DNA from: Bog-756 sp963777665
Lineage (GTDB): Bacteria > Actinomycetota > Acidimicrobiia > Acidimicrobiales > RAAP-2
Direction of reading: 5' to 3'
DNA length: 64,000 bases
Assembly: GCA_963777665.1 (NCBI GenBank)
Contig: CAVZRJ010000004.1
Location: 186,001-250,000, forward strand
The position numbers were made by a program, and so were the translations under genes. Every line of letters begins with the position of its first letter. Positions within the stretch are counted from its first letter, which is position 1. Of this stretch, positions 8,444 through 15,700 are shown in pieces. Under the pieces are notes generated by a model. The model made no database searches, was not told the DNA's origin, and saw only the letters and a list, made by a program, of their open reading frames with translations.

Positions 8444-8485
8444 ATGGACACCGTGCCGAAATCGAGATCCCTCCGTCCCGGATGA
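8444..8485 (+). CDS. 13-codon leader ORF of cassette copy A
   Basis: ATG at 8444 opens a 13-codon frame (MDTVPKSRSLRPG) whose TGA overlaps the ATG of the Thr-linker gene as ATGA. Copy B has a leader of exactly the same length (MASVRDRRPSISG) with the same ATGA overlap, although the peptides differ. Conservation of length and overlap rather than sequence suggests that the leader serves translational coupling rather than making a functional peptide. No ribosome site precedes it, in keeping with translation from near the 5' end of the mRNA. Expression is not demonstrated. Confidence 0.45.
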   Translation: MDTVPKSRSLRPG

Positions 8486-9279
8486 GCATTCGTCGACGGC
8501 GGCACACCATCATCGCGGGGGCACTGGTGGTGATCCTGGCTGCCGGGACCACGCTCGTAGCTGTCTCGGCTCATGACGATGGCATTCATCCCGCTGCCCC
8601 TTCAGCCATACGACGCGGAGGCGACGAAGGGCGCCACCAGGGCATCGGGTCGGCTGCGACGATTCGTCCGGTCTCGACCACCACCACGACCACGACCGCG
8701 CCGACCGCTCCGACCGCGCCGACCACCACGACCACCACGACCACCCAGCCTGGGGCGTTGCCGCAGACCGACACTCTCCCCTCTGCTGACACTCCGCAGT
8801 TCGCATCCCAGATGGCAGCACTGTGGACGGGCATTGCCAACGACTCTCCCAGTGCGGCGATGCCCGCCTTCTTCCCCGAGGCCGCCTACCTCCAATTGAA
8901 GTCGATCACCGATGCATCGGGCGACTTCGAGGACCGGCTCGTGCACGACTACGGACTGGACATTGCTGCAGCCAATTCGCTCCTTGGCCCCAACGCTGCC
9001 GTCGCCACGCTCGTCAGCGTCAACGTCCCCTCCCAGAATGTGCACTGGATCGCTCCGGGGGTCTGCGACAACGACGTCGGTTACTTCGAGGTGGCCAACT
9101 CGAGGATCGTCTACCAGGAGGACGGCCAGACCCGCTCCATCGGGATCGCTTCGCTGATTTCCTGGCGTGGTGTGTGGTACGTGGTGCACTTGGGGGCCAT
9201 TCTCCGCAACACAGACTCTGGGACGGTGCTCGATCCCGAGACAGGGCCCGGCTCGTCACCCCCGTCGTCCACCTGCTGA
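8482..9279 (+). CDS. Exported Thr-linker protein of unknown function, cassette copy A
   Basis: A 265-residue protein with a basic N-terminus (MSIRRRRH), one signal or anchor helix (IIAGALVVILAAGTTLVAV), a Thr/Pro/Ala low-complexity linker around residues 65-90, and a C-terminal domain of about 170 residues with conserved stretches (MAALWTGIANDS, AAYLQLKSITDASGDF, VCDNDVGYFEVANSRIVYQ, SLISWRGVWYVVHLGAILR). The C-terminal fold might be NTF2-like but I cannot assign it. Start at 8482 is chosen because copy B has an in-frame stop just upstream and both copies start with the ATGA overlap; a TTG at 8437 is the only upstream alternative. It converges on the NAGPA-like gene with only 6 bases between stops. 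The two are duplicated together at 14935-16669, implying linked function at the cell surface. Confidence 0.72.
   Translation: MSIRRRRHTIIAGALVVILAAGTTLVAVSAHDDGIHPAAPSAIRRGGDEGRHQGIGSAATIRPVSTTTTTTTAPTAPTAPTTTTTTTTQPGALPQTDTLPSADTPQFASQMAALWTGIANDSPSAAMPAFFPEAAYLQLKSITDASGDFEDRLVHDYGLDIAAANSLLGPNAAVATLVSVNVPSQNVHWIAPGVCDNDVGYFEVANSRIVYQEDGQTRSIGIASLISWRGVWYVVHLGAILRNTDSGTVLDPETGPGSSPPSSTC
9064..9277. repeat. 214-bp repeat, copy A (213 of 214 identical to 15478-15691)
   Basis: The 3' end of this Thr-linker gene is identical to that of copy B except for one base (C at 9138 against G at 15552, a silent serine codon change). The identity falls off sharply on the 5' side: the N-terminal halves of the two genes differ at many residues. 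This patchy identity suggests recent gene conversion. Confidence 0.9.
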
Positions 9280-9285
9280 TGGACC

Positions 9286-10176
9286 TCAATGGGCGGCGAT
9301 GACAGCGATGAAGTCGCGCGTCCAGCCCAGCTGATACTGATCGGCCGGCCTGTTCTGGCCCGGGATCAGGGCGACCAGGGGCACGCCGGCGGTCGGTGCC
9401 GCGTCGGCCTGCACCCATTCAGGATTGATGTCGAGTTGCATGGCGTTCACCGCGCCCGCCTCCACCAGGGCGGCCGCCAAATCAGTCGGGGTCAGCGACA
9501 TTCCCGCAGCGTAGAGAATGTCACCCTCTGAATTCTGTCCCAGACCGCTCCGGGCCACTGCGGGCCCGGGGCCGAGCATCGCACCCCATGCTGTGGCGTC
9601 ACCGAGGGTCGAGCTGGCCACCCCGCCCCTGACCAGCGGAGGCAGGTTCTGCCGGACGCTCGCCACCTGCTCGCCCAGTGCAGGCAGCCCGGCACCCCAG
9701 ACGCCGATGTGGGTCGCGCCGTCAGCATCGGTCACGAAGCTGGCCATGCCGTCGACGAGGGGGCTGAGCACCTCCCCGGCGAGTTCGAAGCCGCCTGCCT
9801 GTGACGACTCCTTGAACCCGCCGTTGAATGCGGCCAAGAGGAGCGGGGCCTCGTCCGGGCCGATCGAAGCTCGGCTGTCAACAGCGATCACTGCGCTGCC
9901 AACTGTGGGATCGGTGGTCCCGACGTGGAGGTCGAACCGAACGTACCCGGAGCGGAACCGGACAACGGTCACGGCCCCGCCGAATGGTCCGGTGATCGTC
10001 CGCTCATCGATGGCGATGCCGATTGACTCCCGGCTGACAGGAGCCCACCCTGGCTGATCGGTCGTGGTGGTGGTCGAAGGAGCAGCCGTCCCTGACGCGC
10101 AACCAGACCCGAGCAGTGACAGGACCGCGGCGATGCACCATGGGTGTAGATGTCTGCGCCGCCGGGATCCCGGCAC
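9286..10176 (-). CDS. NAGPA-like phosphodiester glycosidase lipoprotein, cassette copy A (paralogue 2)
   Basis: About 296 residues from a GTG at 10176. It has an Arg-rich N-terminus (VPGSRRRRHLHP), a hydrophobic stretch and a lipobox-like GSGCASG, then a short Thr linker and the catalytic-type domain with the motifs LLAAFNGGF, SVRQNLPPLVRGG, RSGLGQNSEGDILYAAGMS and MQLDINPEW. The frame stays open upstream to 10467, but that part overlaps the P450 gene and looks non-coding. The start was chosen by alignment with copy B, whose GTG precedes VDRRRGRRPLRS. Expected role: hydrolysis or remodelling of a sugar phosphodiester outside the membrane, substrate unknown. Convergent with, and duplicated with, the Thr-linker gene. 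Confidence 0.75.
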   Translation of the reverse strand: MPGSRRRRHLHPWCIAAVLSLLGSGCASGTAAPSTTTTTDQPGWAPVSRESIGIAIDERTITGPFGGAVTVVRFRSGYVRFDLHVGTTDPTVGSAVIAVDSRASIGPDEAPLLLAAFNGGFKESSQAGGFELAGEVLSPLVDGMASFVTDADGATHIGVWGAGLPALGEQVASVRQNLPPLVRGGVASSTLGDATAWGAMLGPGPAVARSGLGQNSEGDILYAAGMSLTPTDLAAALVEAGAVNAMQLDINPEWVQADAAPTAGVPLVALIPGQNRPADQYQLGWTRDFIAVIAAH

Positions 10177-10333
10177 CTCACCTCGCCCATGGCGTGCCGC
10201 GGCAGAGGAGATCGCCCCTACGGCCTGCGGTGCCAACGGTCCGACCTCTGACCGCCGATCCGGAGTACGAGAGGCGCATTTCGTCCCGCGACAGACATCA
10301 CTAGCTCCTCTACCCTGGCGAGCACCATCTCCT

Positions 10334-11620
10334 CTATCGCAAGCGAGCAGCGACGGGAAGGTGCTTGACGCCGCCCACGAAGTTGGCTTGAGCGAACTCG
10401 GGCTCCCCGTCGAGATCGATGCCGTCCACGGCGGCGAGCAGCTTGGGCAGGATGGTGCGGATCTCACGCCGGGCGAAGGTCGAGCCCAGGCAGAAATGCT
10501 CGCCGCCCCCGAAGGCGATGGTGCGGTTTGCGTTGGGCCGGGTGATGTCGAACGCCATGGAGTCGCCGAACATCCTCTCGTCGCGGTTCGCTGACGGGTA
10601 CGACAGCAGGAGGCGGTCGCCGGCGGGGATCTGCACGCCCGACAGGACGGTCGGCTCGGTCAGGTAACGCAGGAAGTGGCGTACCGGCGAGGTCCACCGG
10701 ATCATTTCGTCGGTGGCGTTGCCCACCAGTGCCGGGTCGCGCTGCACCGCCGCGACCTGCGCGGGGTGACGCAACAGCGCCTCGAGGCCACCGGAGAGCG
10801 CGAACGACGTGGTGTCGTGGCCCGCGGTCGCCACGATGATGAAGTACCACATGGTGGCGTGGCGGTCCATCGGGCAGCCCGCCACAGTGCCATTGGCGAT
10901 CACGGTGGCGAGGTCGTCGGCTGGCCGGGCACGGCGCTCGTCCGCCAGGGAGGCGAAGTACTCCTCGAACTCGGCGATGGTGCCGGTGACCATGGCGAAG
11001 GGGTCACTGAGTTCGCCGAGGTACTCGGGGTCCGCCGCGCCGAAAAGGCCCTGGGTGAGGCGCAGCATCGTACCCTCGTCCTCCTCGGGAACCCCGAAGA
11101 TGCTCATGATCACCCGCAAGGTGTAGGGGACGGCGATGTCTTGGGCGAAGTCGCAGTGGCCTCCCATAGCGCGGAAGACGCCGACGAACTCGTCGGCGAT
11201 GGCGTCGATGCTGGCTTGGCGCTGGGCCACAGCACGGGGCCGGAACCAATCATTGGCCAGCGCCCGATGCTCCCGATGCTCCTCGTCGTCCATGTGGATG
11301 AGAGTCTTGGGCTCCACGCCCATGGCTCCGAGCATCTCAAATTGAAGATCGGGGCCGAGCACCGAGTTGCGGGTATTGCGAAACAGGTCATTGTGGCGGG
11401 CCACGGTGAAGACGTCGTCGTAACCGGTGACGGCCCAGAACGGCGTGTAGCCCTCGGCCTCGACCCGCAGCACCGGATCGTGGGCCCGCAGGTCGGCCGC
11501 CACCGCGTGCCACGAGTCCTGGTCGGCGTAGGCCACCGGGTCGATGAAAATCGCTCCCCGGGTATCGGATAGTTGGGTGATCGTCGTTCGCTCCTTCGCT
11601 CGTCCTCGCCGAGAGGTCAC
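10334..11620 (-). CDS. Cytochrome P450
   Basis: A 428-residue soluble bacterial P450. It carries the I-helix oxygen-activation motif ATAGHDTTSF, the K-helix ExxR (DEMIRW) and the heme-binding loop FGGGEHFCLGSTFARRE with the thiolate Cys. The general pattern (PSANRDE before the meander, FGGGEHFCLG) resembles the CYP124/125/142 group that oxidises steroid or terpenoid side chains in actinobacteria, but the substrate is not assigned. The start is a GTG at 11620; no better start precedes the conserved FIDPVAYADQDSW region. It needs a ferredoxin and reductase, neither of which is adjacent. Flanked by the two halves of the duplicated cassette region but itself not duplicated. Confidence 0.92.
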   Translation of the reverse strand: MTSRRGRAKERTTITQLSDTRGAIFIDPVAYADQDSWHAVAADLRAHDPVLRVEAEGYTPFWAVTGYDDVFTVARHNDLFRNTRNSVLGPDLQFEMLGAMGVEPKTLIHMDDEEHREHRALANDWFRPRAVAQRQASIDAIADEFVGVFRAMGGHCDFAQDIAVPYTLRVIMSIFGVPEEDEGTMLRLTQGLFGAADPEYLGELSDPFAMVTGTIAEFEEYFASLADERRARPADDLATVIANGTVAGCPMDRHATMWYFIIVATAGHDTTSFALSGGLEALLRHPAQVAAVQRDPALVGNATDEMIRWTSPVRHFLRYLTEPTVLSGVQIPAGDRLLLSYPSANRDERMFGDSMAFDITRPNANRTIAFGGGEHFCLGSTFARREIRTILPKLLAAVDGIDLDGEPEFAQANFVGGVKHLPVAARLR

Positions 11621-11960
11621 AGGTGGATCGGGACCGCAATACGCCAGACCAACCTGTGGATGGGCTCGAACGTAGTCTCATCTCTCTCTACGGCCATCAC
11701 CGACTGGAAACCGCAAGGCCAGATCGAGTGCCGGCACAGCGTCCGGTGCCGAGTTCTCCCAGGTCAGCGCGCCAGAGGGGGTTCGAACACCGTCCCATTG
11801 CCTCCACTCGGTGTGAGATCTACAACGTTCCACCTGGTAGATAGGGGTTTTCCGGCCCTGCATCGCCAACCGAGGAGGATGGAGCGTCCGAACCCCTCAC
11901 GCTGCGGGGTCATCGGACGTGACCTTCAACTCGGCATGTGGCTGGGCAACTCGAGCCGAT
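11621..11960. other. Intergenic region upstream of the P450, with an element shared with 14718-14752
   Basis: No gene is recognisable in these 340 bases. At about 11819-11855 lies a sequence with the core CCTGGTAGAT(A/G)GGG(G/A)TTT that recurs upstream of the TIG-repeat gene at 14718-14752. Both copies sit about 180-210 bases upstream of a leftward start codon (P450 and TIG gene), so a shared regulatory element or an old duplication is possible. Confidence 0.4.
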
Positions 11961-12605
11961 CTATCGGTGGGTGAAGGTGACGTGCGTCACGCTGCTCGGG
12001 GTGCTGACCGCCTCTACATCGAAGCGTTGTTCCAGTCTCTCGAGTCCGTCCCAGAGACGTTCCCCGCGCCCCAGGACTATGGGGGCGATCACAATGTGCA
12101 TGTGATCGATCAGGTCTGCGGCGAGGAATTGACGGACGGTCGAGGGACCTCCGCCGATCCGTACGTCCAGTCCACCGGCAGCTTCCTGGGCGATCCTGAG
12201 CGCTTCGGCGGGAGTGGCATCGATGAAGTGGAAGGTCGTACCGCCCTTCATTTGGATAGACGGCCTCGGATGGTGTGTCAGCACGAATACCGGTGAGTGA
12301 AAGACAGGATCGTCACCCCACCAGCCCTTCCAATTCTCGTCGACCCACGGGCCGCGCTGTGGCCCAAACTTGTTGCGGCCCATGATCTCCGCACCGATGC
12401 CTGGCCCCCAATTGCTCGCAAAGGCCTCGTCGACGCCAGTGCTTCCGCCAGACTCGCCGTGCATCTCGCGGAACGTGCGGGTGCCGAGGAACCGGTCGAG
12501 GAGCCTGCTTCCGGCGTGTCCGAACGGTTGTTCGAGTGTTTGTCCCTCACCGGTACTGAAACCGTCGAGCGAGACAGCAAAGTTGTGGACTCGGACCAAT
12601 GACAT
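11961..12605 (-). CDS. Dihydrofolate reductase-family protein (RibD C-terminal domain-like)
   Basis: A 214-residue reductase-like protein. It begins VRVHNFAVSLDGFSTGEGQ, the usual opening of the DHFR/RibD_C superfamily (x-SLDGF), has a GRNKFGPQRGPW loop, VFVLTHHPRPS in the middle and the nucleotide-binding DVRIGGGPSTVRQFLAADLIDHMHIVIAPIVLG near the C-terminus. Such stand-alone proteins probably bind NADPH and reduce an unknown small molecule; they are not the housekeeping DHFR. The ATG at 12605 is preferred over one at 12620. A decayed ArsR-like gene lies directly upstream in the same orientation, so the two may once have formed a regulator-enzyme pair. Confidence 0.85.
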   Translation of the reverse strand: MSLVRVHNFAVSLDGFSTGEGQTLEQPFGHAGSRLLDRFLGTRTFREMHGESGGSTGVDEAFASNWGPGIGAEIMGRNKFGPQRGPWVDENWKGWWGDDPVFHSPVFVLTHHPRPSIQMKGGTTFHFIDATPAEALRIAQEAAGGLDVRIGGGPSTVRQFLAADLIDHMHIVIAPIVLGRGERLWDGLERLEQRFDVEAVSTPSSVTHVTFTHR

Positions 12606-12801
12606 GGGAAGGGACTCCATTCAGAAAGAGAGGAACCTGGTGCTCGAGGCCCGGACCCCGAGATCCTCCAGAATGCGGCATGGGCCACCGTGTCGAGCCA
12701 TCGAGGAACGCCTTTGCTTGGAAGAACGAGGCGCTCTTGGGCACTTCGCTGTGGAACTGGACCGTAGGAAGGACACGGAGTTCCGAACGTGATCGGGTGA
12801 G

Positions 12802-12878
12802 TCATTCCAACATGGTGCGCCTGCTCTTTTCCGCCAGCGCTGGAACGTCCGATCCAGGTCGATCGTTTGGTCAAGCAT
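12802..12878 (-). pseudogene. Relic of an ArsR-family regulator (N-terminal HTH fragment)
   Basis: Starting at the ATG at 12878, one frame gives MLDQTIDLDRTF and the next gives ALAEKSRRTMLE before a TGA at 12802. Put together these match the ArsR/HTH_20 opening FxALADPTRRAML. Beyond this the regulator body is not recognisable. A near-ideal promoter directly precedes it, so the gene probably was functional until recently. The remaining sequence to 12620 has no assignable coding content. Confidence 0.55.
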
Positions 12879-12885
12879 CACCTTG

Positions 12886-12914
12886 ACTATAGAGTCTGTG
12901 GATTCGACAGTCAA
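12886..12914 (-). promoter_or_regulatory. Sigma-70-type promoter of the ArsR relic (leaderless)
   Basis: On the minus strand TTGACT (12909-12914) is followed after exactly 17 bases by TATAGT (12886-12891), and the ATG comes 7 bases later, so transcription would start at or next to the start codon. TTGACT and AGTCAA form an inverted repeat flanking the spacer, a plausible ArsR operator. This is the clearest promoter in the window. Confidence 0.7.
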
Positions 12915-13233
12915 GTACATCCTTAAGTCTTTGGGGTGCCACGCTTGTTGTGAGTAGCCAATAGTCGCCAAGAATCCGGGAGGTCCCATGACCTCCACTC
13001 GTTGTGAGGATTCACAGCGGATTCCCTCGAGCAGTCGCCGGCCGGCGGCGCGTTTGGTCTGAATCGACCACATCGGCGGGGTAGCCCAGACGAGCACACC
13101 GAGGACGCACCTTCTGCCAGTTGCCCAGCCGAAGTGGGCCTCGGGACTCGCTCGTCAGCGTCGCTCCAGCAGCTCCCCGGGGTTCCTGCATCCGCGGAAC
13201 ATGGCTGATTCGACGGAGGTCGGGTGGAGCAGG

Positions 13234-14541
13234 CTACGTCACGTCGAAGTTGGCGCTTGCAATGTCACCGATGACACCGGTGGCAACGACGGAGTGGAAG
13301 CCCTTGGCTCCCGCCGCCTTGGTGGGGATCGTGCCCTTGCAGACGAACGTGCTGGTTGCGGTGGCTCTGGCGGTGCAGATCCTCACGCTCGAAGGCCACG
13401 GGGCCGGCAGCCCTGTCAGGTATGCGACAGTCACGAATTCACCGCTGGCGAAGCTGGCACCCTTGACCGTGACCGCCGCCCCCGGCAAGCCCTTGGTGGG
13501 AGAAACGATCACCGAGGACGGTGGGTTGTAGGTGAACTGGTCGGCGAGCGTCACCGGGCTCGTTCCCCCTAGTGAGGTCACCGTGATGTCGATCTGATCA
13601 CCGGCTGTCTCCCCGGCCACGATGTACACGCGGAGCGTCGTGTTGTCTACGACCTGAAAGGCGGTCGGTGTGCCACCATCGTTGACACCGGTCGTCCCGA
13701 CGAAGTTCTTCCCTGTGACCGAAACGTAGTAACCACCGCCCATCGGGCCGCTCTTGGGGTTGACCTTGGTGACCGATGGCCGACCGTAGAACGTGAACTG
13801 GTCATTCGAGCTGGTCGTGCTGGTCCCGCCCGGCGAGGCCACGGTCACCTGCACGGTGTCCGGGCTGGTGCCGGAAGTGTCTGCCGGCGAAACCGCGGTG
13901 ACCGACGTGTCGCTGTTGATCGTGTAACTCGCGGCCGGGGTCGTGCCGAAGTACACCACGGTGGCGGCAGTAAAGGCATCCCCGGAGATGGTAACGCTGG
14001 TGCCACCCGTGGCCGGCCCCTGCGTCGACGAGATCCCGGTCACCCTGGGTCGGGGGGTGAAGCTCGGCGCCAGCTGGAGGCAGGCGCTCGGGACAGCACC
14101 GACCTGACTGGTGCAGTTGAAGTTGGTCGTGTTGTACACCTGGTTGCTCGTCAGCGGGTCGGTGGCTGTGAAGTTGGGATCGACCGCCGGGGCGGCCGAC
14201 AACACCGAGTAAGAGAGCAATGCCCCCGTGAGGTCCCACGTGTCGCTGCTCCACGCCGTGTGGGTCGTGGAATGCCCGCCGCGGCCGCTGCCGCTACACG
14301 TCGTCCTGAGCAAGACGTCACCGGTCGGATACCCCGCGGCCGGGTCGATGGTCGTATCGAAGCCGGTGGCGTAGGCGTTCTCCCCGATGCCGCCACAGTC
14401 GTAGCCGAGAACCGAAAAAGCGGTTCCCTGCGGGACGAGGAGTTGGATCGGGGAGGTGGCGGCGGCCGCGCTTCCGACCCAGAACATGCCGACCAGCACC
14501 GTTGCGATCGCAGTCAAACAGACAATTGCCCTTCGAACCAT
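13234..14541 (-). CDS. Secreted IPT/TIG-repeat protein (cassette copy B)
   Basis: A 435-residue exported protein. The signal peptide runs MVRRAIVCLTAIATVLVGMFWVGSAAAA with a likely AAAA-type cleavage site. A 130-residue N-terminal domain of unknown type with several Cys follows, then IPT/TIG immunoglobulin-like repeats: VTGISSTQGPATGGTSVTIS, VTKVNPKSGPMGGGYYVSVT and a final VIVSPTKGLPGAAVTVKG unit. Such repeats mediate surface adhesion or carbohydrate/protein binding. The ATG at 14541 has a good ribosome site (GGGAGGA); an upstream ATG at 14583 would add 14 residues. It is divergent from the Thr-linker gene and shares about 350 bases of upstream DNA with it. Only its last codons survive in copy A. 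Confidence 0.85.
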   Translation of the reverse strand: MVRRAIVCLTAIATVLVGMFWVGSAAAATSPIQLLVPQGTAFSVLGYDCGGIGENAYATGFDTTIDPAAGYPTGDVLLRTTCSGSGRGGHSTTHTAWSSDTWDLTGALLSYSVLSAAPAVDPNFTATDPLTSNQVYNTTNFNCTSQVGAVPSACLQLAPSFTPRPRVTGISSTQGPATGGTSVTISGDAFTAATVVYFGTTPAASYTINSDTSVTAVSPADTSGTSPDTVQVTVASPGGTSTTSSNDQFTFYGRPSVTKVNPKSGPMGGGYYVSVTGKNFVGTTGVNDGGTPTAFQVVDNTTLRVYIVAGETAGDQIDITVTSLGGTSPVTLADQFTYNPPSSVIVSPTKGLPGAAVTVKGASFASGEFVTVAYLTGLPAPWPSSVRICTARATATSTFVCKGTIPTKAAGAKGFHSVVATGVIGDIASANFDVT

Positions 14542-14896
14542 CAGTCTGTCCTCCCGATCGTTGACGTCATCGATTGCTCCCACGGTGGTCTTCCCACATT
14601 GCGCCCGGGACTGACGGGACTCGCCGACACCTAACGCAGGCTACGAGGGGAACCTGACGCAGTGATGACGGTCGTGTTCGGACCCAGTCCCACGACCTCC
14701 GGTCGGGTGCCCGAACTACAACGCTTCCCTGGTAGATGGGGATTTCTGAGCTCCATTCGTCAACCCGGACGCACGATGGCGGCATCGAAATCGGCTGGCC
14801 GCTCGCACGACGTCGGCCGGATGACCCCAGGGCTCGTCCGTGTGATCCCGTCCGTGCCGGGTCCCGGCCCCACACGTCACTACGATCATTTGGCTG
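14542..14896. promoter_or_regulatory. Divergent intergenic region between TIG gene and Thr-linker gene, copy B
   Basis: This region holds the promoters of both divergent genes. TACGAT at 14881-14886 is the probable -10 for the rightward leader ORF. The stretch 14815-14896 is closely similar to 8370-8443 of copy A (GACCCCAGGGCTC, CCGTGTGATCCC, CACGTCACTACGATCA). At 14718-14752 lies the element shared with 11819-11855. No gene is seen. Confidence 0.5.
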
Positions 14897-14938
14897 ATGG
14901 CCAGTGTCCGCGATAGACGACCCTCCATCTCCGGATGA
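14897..14938 (+). CDS. 13-codon leader ORF of cassette copy B
   Basis: ATG at 14897 opens MASVRDRRPSISG and ends in a TGA that overlaps the ATG of the Thr-linker gene (ATGA). Length, distance to TACGAT (10 bases) and overlap are the same as in copy A. An in-frame TAG upstream of the main gene excludes a longer main reading frame here, so the arrangement is not an artefact of start choice. Whether the peptide is made is untested. Confidence 0.45.
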   Translation: MASVRDRRPSISG

Positions 14939-15693
14939 GCAGTCGTCGGCGGCGGCTGGCCAGGACCGCGGCGGTCCTGGTGATGGTCCTGGCTGTCGCG
15001 ACCACGCTCGGGTATCTCTCTGCTCATGACAATGCTCATGATCGCCCGACCACATCAGCTCTACCCGCGGGCGGCGATGGGCACCGAGACCGGGGCACCG
15101 GACCGGTTTCGACGACCCTTCCGGCGGTGACAACGACCGCTCCCACCACGACGACCACCTCGCCTGGGACGTTGCCGCAGACCGACACAGTCCCTTCGGC
15201 GGTGACTGCGCAGTTCCAATCCCAGATGGCGGCACTGTGGGCAGGCATTGCCAACGACTCTGCCAGTGATGCGATGCCCGCCTTTGTCCCAGAGGCCGCC
15301 TACCTACAGTTGAAGACGATCGCCGACGCATCGGGAGACTTCGCGAACCGACTGGTGCGCGACTACGAACTGGACATTGCTGCCGCCAACTCGCTCCTCG
15401 GCCCCGACGCTGCCGGCGCCACGCTCATCGGCGTCACTGTCCCGTCCCAGAATGCGCACTGGATCTCACCGGGGGTTTGCGACAACGACGTCGGTTACTT
15501 CGAGGTGGCCAACTCGAGGATCGTCTACCAGGAGGACGGCCAGACCCGCTCGATCGGGATCGCTTCGCTGATTTCCTGGCGTGGTGTGTGGTACGTGGTG
15601 CACTTGGGGGCCATTCTCCGCAACACAGACTCTGGGACGGTGCTCGATCCCGAGACAGGGCCCGGCTCGTCACCCCCGTCGTCCACCTGCTAA
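14935..15693 (+). CDS. Exported Thr-linker protein of unknown function, cassette copy B
   Basis: A 252-residue paralogue of the copy A protein. Basic start MSSRRRRLAR, a signal or anchor helix (TAAVLVMVLAVATTLGYLSA), a shorter Thr-rich linker (VTTTAPTTTTTSPG) and the same C-terminal domain (MAALWAGIANDSASDAMPAF, YLQLKTIADASGDFANRLV, VCDNDVGYFEVANSRIVYQ). The last 70 residues are identical to copy A. One tandem variation is the linker length, about ten residues shorter than in copy A. Coupled to its leader ORF and convergent with the NAGPA-like gene 7 bases away. Function unknown; position predicts a surface or cell-wall role shared with the TIG and NAGPA-like proteins. Confidence 0.74.
   Translation: MSSRRRRLARTAAVLVMVLAVATTLGYLSAHDNAHDRPTTSALPAGGDGHRDRGTGPVSTTLPAVTTTAPTTTTTSPGTLPQTDTVPSAVTAQFQSQMAALWAGIANDSASDAMPAFVPEAAYLQLKTIADASGDFANRLVRDYELDIAAANSLLGPDAAGATLIGVTVPSQNAHWISPGVCDNDVGYFEVANSRIVYQEDGQTRSIGIASLISWRGVWYVVHLGAILRNTDSGTVLDPETGPGSSPPSSTC
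15478..15691. repeat. 214-bp repeat, copy B (partner of 9064-9277)
   Basis: Second copy of the near-identical tract described at 9064-9277. The flanking NAGPA-like 3' ends (from 9294 and 15708) continue at high but clearly lower identity. Confidence 0.9.
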
Positions 15694-15700
15694 TCGACCC

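Noticed and set aside
8700..8750. ACC/ACG-rich run suggestive of a DNA microsatellite
   Set aside because: It is the codon run for the Thr-rich linker of an exported protein; the shorter linker of the paralogue is explained the same way.
12621..12801. Remaining open frame after the ArsR relic
   Set aside because: I could not match it to the rest of an ArsR protein or to any other family in any frame, so it is left unannotated.
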